The notes beneath the pieces are model-generated. The model was given only the letters and a program-made list of their open reading frames with translations. It searched no databases and was not told the DNA's origin. A DNA stretch of 13,395 nt from JBBRHH01 sp038222915 (lineage in GTDB: Bacteria; Planctomycetota; Phycisphaerae; Tepidisphaerales; Tepidisphaeraceae), in assembly GCA_038222915.1 (NCBI GenBank), contig JBBRHH010000103.1:1-13395 (forward strand), read 5' to 3'. Position numbers and translations under genes: made by a program. Below, in pieces: positions 12,433-13,395 of the stretch. Within the stretch, counting starts at the first letter, position 1, and each line of letters begins with the position of its first letter.

Positions 12433-13395
12433 GTGAAGCTCCTCGTCCTGCCCAAAGTCGCTCCACCAACCGCTGGTTTCGAAACCGGCCCACGGTCCAT
12501 CTCGGCTGTGCGCATGTTGCGGATCAGCGTCACTGATCGTTGTAATTTCCGATGTGTCTACTGCATGCCCGAAGAGGGCGTGGCCTGGCTGCCGCGCGAC
12601 GAAATTCTCAGCTTTGAAGAAATTGCCGGCGTCGTTCGGGCGGCGGTCGAGATACACGGCATCCGCCGCTTTAAAATCACCGGCGGCGAGCCCACTGTTC
12701 GCCACGGGTTGGTTGATTTAATCGCCAAATTGAAGGCGATTCGAGGCGTTGACGATCTGTCGATGACCACAAATGGAATGCGCATGACCGAATTGGCCTG
12801 GCCGCTGCGCCAGGCGGGGCTGGACCGGGTCACCATCAGCATCGACAGCCTTCAGCCGGAGCGTTTCAAGAAAATCACCCGCACCGGCGATCTTACCGAA
12901 GTGCTGCGCGGCCTCGACGCATGCGAAATTGCCGGCTTCCAGGGCCTGAAGATCAACTGCGTAACCATGCGCGGGACCAACCACGATGAACTGGTGGACT
13001 TTGCGCGGCTCACCCTTTCGCGGAACCTGACCGTTCGCTTCATTGAGTACATGCCGTTGGGTGACTCGGCCATCGGCAATCTGAGCAGGCCCTTTGAAGC
13101 TGTGGAGCGGGCAGGACGCGTGACCTACGCAACTCGCGCGGTGGCCGAGGAAGAAGTCGGCCCGGCAGGGGGGTGCGGAGCCCAGGACCGGGGCGATGTG
13201 TTCATCCCCGAAAGCGAAGTGCGCGAATCAATCGAGCGCCAATTCGGCCCACTCGAGGCTGTGGAGCGGGCTACCGAAGTCGGCGCTGGTCCGGCCATTC
13301 CCTGGCGACTGGCCAATGCCATTGGCCGAGTCGGCTTCATCAGCGCGATGTCCGCCCCGTTCTGTTCAACTTGCAATCGCCTGCGGCTGACGGCA
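12433..13395 (+). CDS. moaA: MoaA, GTP 3',8-cyclase (molybdenum cofactor synthesis), 3' partial
   Basis: A radical-SAM enzyme that, with MoaC, converts GTP to cyclic pyranopterin monophosphate. The first 321 codons are present; the window ends at CNRLRLTA, so roughly the last 50-70 residues are missing. The radical-SAM cluster motif is CNFRCVYC (Cys37, Cys41, Cys44); GGEP (84-87) binds SAM; the C-terminal cluster begins with FCSTC (Cys311, Cys314), and its third Cys lies beyond the edge. Conserved blocks include TNGMRM, RVTISIDSL, RFIEYMPLGD and GRVGFISAMS. The start is uncertain: GTG 12433 fits the TACAAT just upstream; GTG 12508 and ATG 12514 (RMLRISVTDRCNF) would remove a poorly conserved 25-27-residue leader. 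About 35 extra residues (219-253) separate MPLGDSA from DVFIPESEV. No other Moa gene is in the window. Confidence 0.96.
   Translation, partial: MKLLVLPKVAPPTAGFETGPRSISAVRMLRISVTDRCNFRCVYCMPEEGVAWLPRDEILSFEEIAGVVRAAVEIHGIRRFKITGGEPTVRHGLVDLIAKLKAIRGVDDLSMTTNGMRMTELAWPLRQAGLDRVTISIDSLQPERFKKITRTGDLTEVLRGLDACEIAGFQGLKINCVTMRGTNHDELVDFARLTLSRNLTVRFIEYMPLGDSAIGNLSRPFEAVERAGRVTYATRAVAEEEVGPAGGCGAQDRGDVFIPESEVRESIERQFGPLEAVERATEVGAGPAIPWRLANAIGRVGFISAMSAPFCSTCNRLRLTA

Overview
The window looks like chromosomal DNA of a Planctomycetota bacterium, probably of the Phycisphaerae type. The clearest marker is the C-terminal zinc ribbon C-x2-CGYDLRAT...CPEC of the second gene, a signature I associate with planctomycete membrane proteins. 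Large secreted proteins built from FN3, Ig-like and Calx-beta-like domains, scarce Shine-Dalgarno sequences and a high GC content fit the same picture. No phage, plasmid, CRISPR, rRNA or tRNA feature was found.

Layout. (1) 1-3366: 3' part of a very large secreted or surface multidomain protein ending in a subtilisin-like (S8) protease domain. Three bases later comes a 199-residue two-TM zinc-ribbon protein (3370-3969). (2) 3970-6506: about 2.5 kb with no convincing gene. It is C-rich on the + strand and packed with degenerate repeats: three copies of a promoter/operator-like element, two of which carry a conserved AGGAGG-ATG leader; two arrays of an 11-bp tandem repeat; a 202-bp imperfect direct repeat; a 7-bp tandem repeat; and REP-like CTCCGCGCCTCTGCG motifs. 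The modules occur twice in permuted order. (3) 6507-7424: LpxL/HtrB-type lysophospholipid acyltransferase. (4) 7845-8708: stand-alone arginine dihydrolase of the ArgZ/AgrE type. (5) 8755-11679, minus strand: a 974-residue lipoprotein with a GH123/DUF4091-like region and a CBM9-like C-terminus. (6) 11971-12297: a single-domain CBM48/AMPK-type glycogen-binding protein, closed by a strong intrinsic terminator. (7) 12433 to the window end: moaA, the GTP 3',8-cyclase of molybdenum cofactor synthesis, cut by the window edge.

Apart from the protease/zinc-ribbon pair, the genes look like single transcription units with unrelated jobs: envelope lipid acylation, arginine catabolism, carbohydrate binding at the cell surface, glycogen binding and cofactor synthesis. 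Two of them (acyltransferase and moaA) share the same -10-like CTACAATCGCC directly before the start, suggesting leaderless or nearly leaderless transcripts.

The least explained part is the repeat mosaic at 3970-6506. I see no complete known system in it. The recurrent promoter-leader module and the 11-bp arrays are the best candidates for something undescribed.
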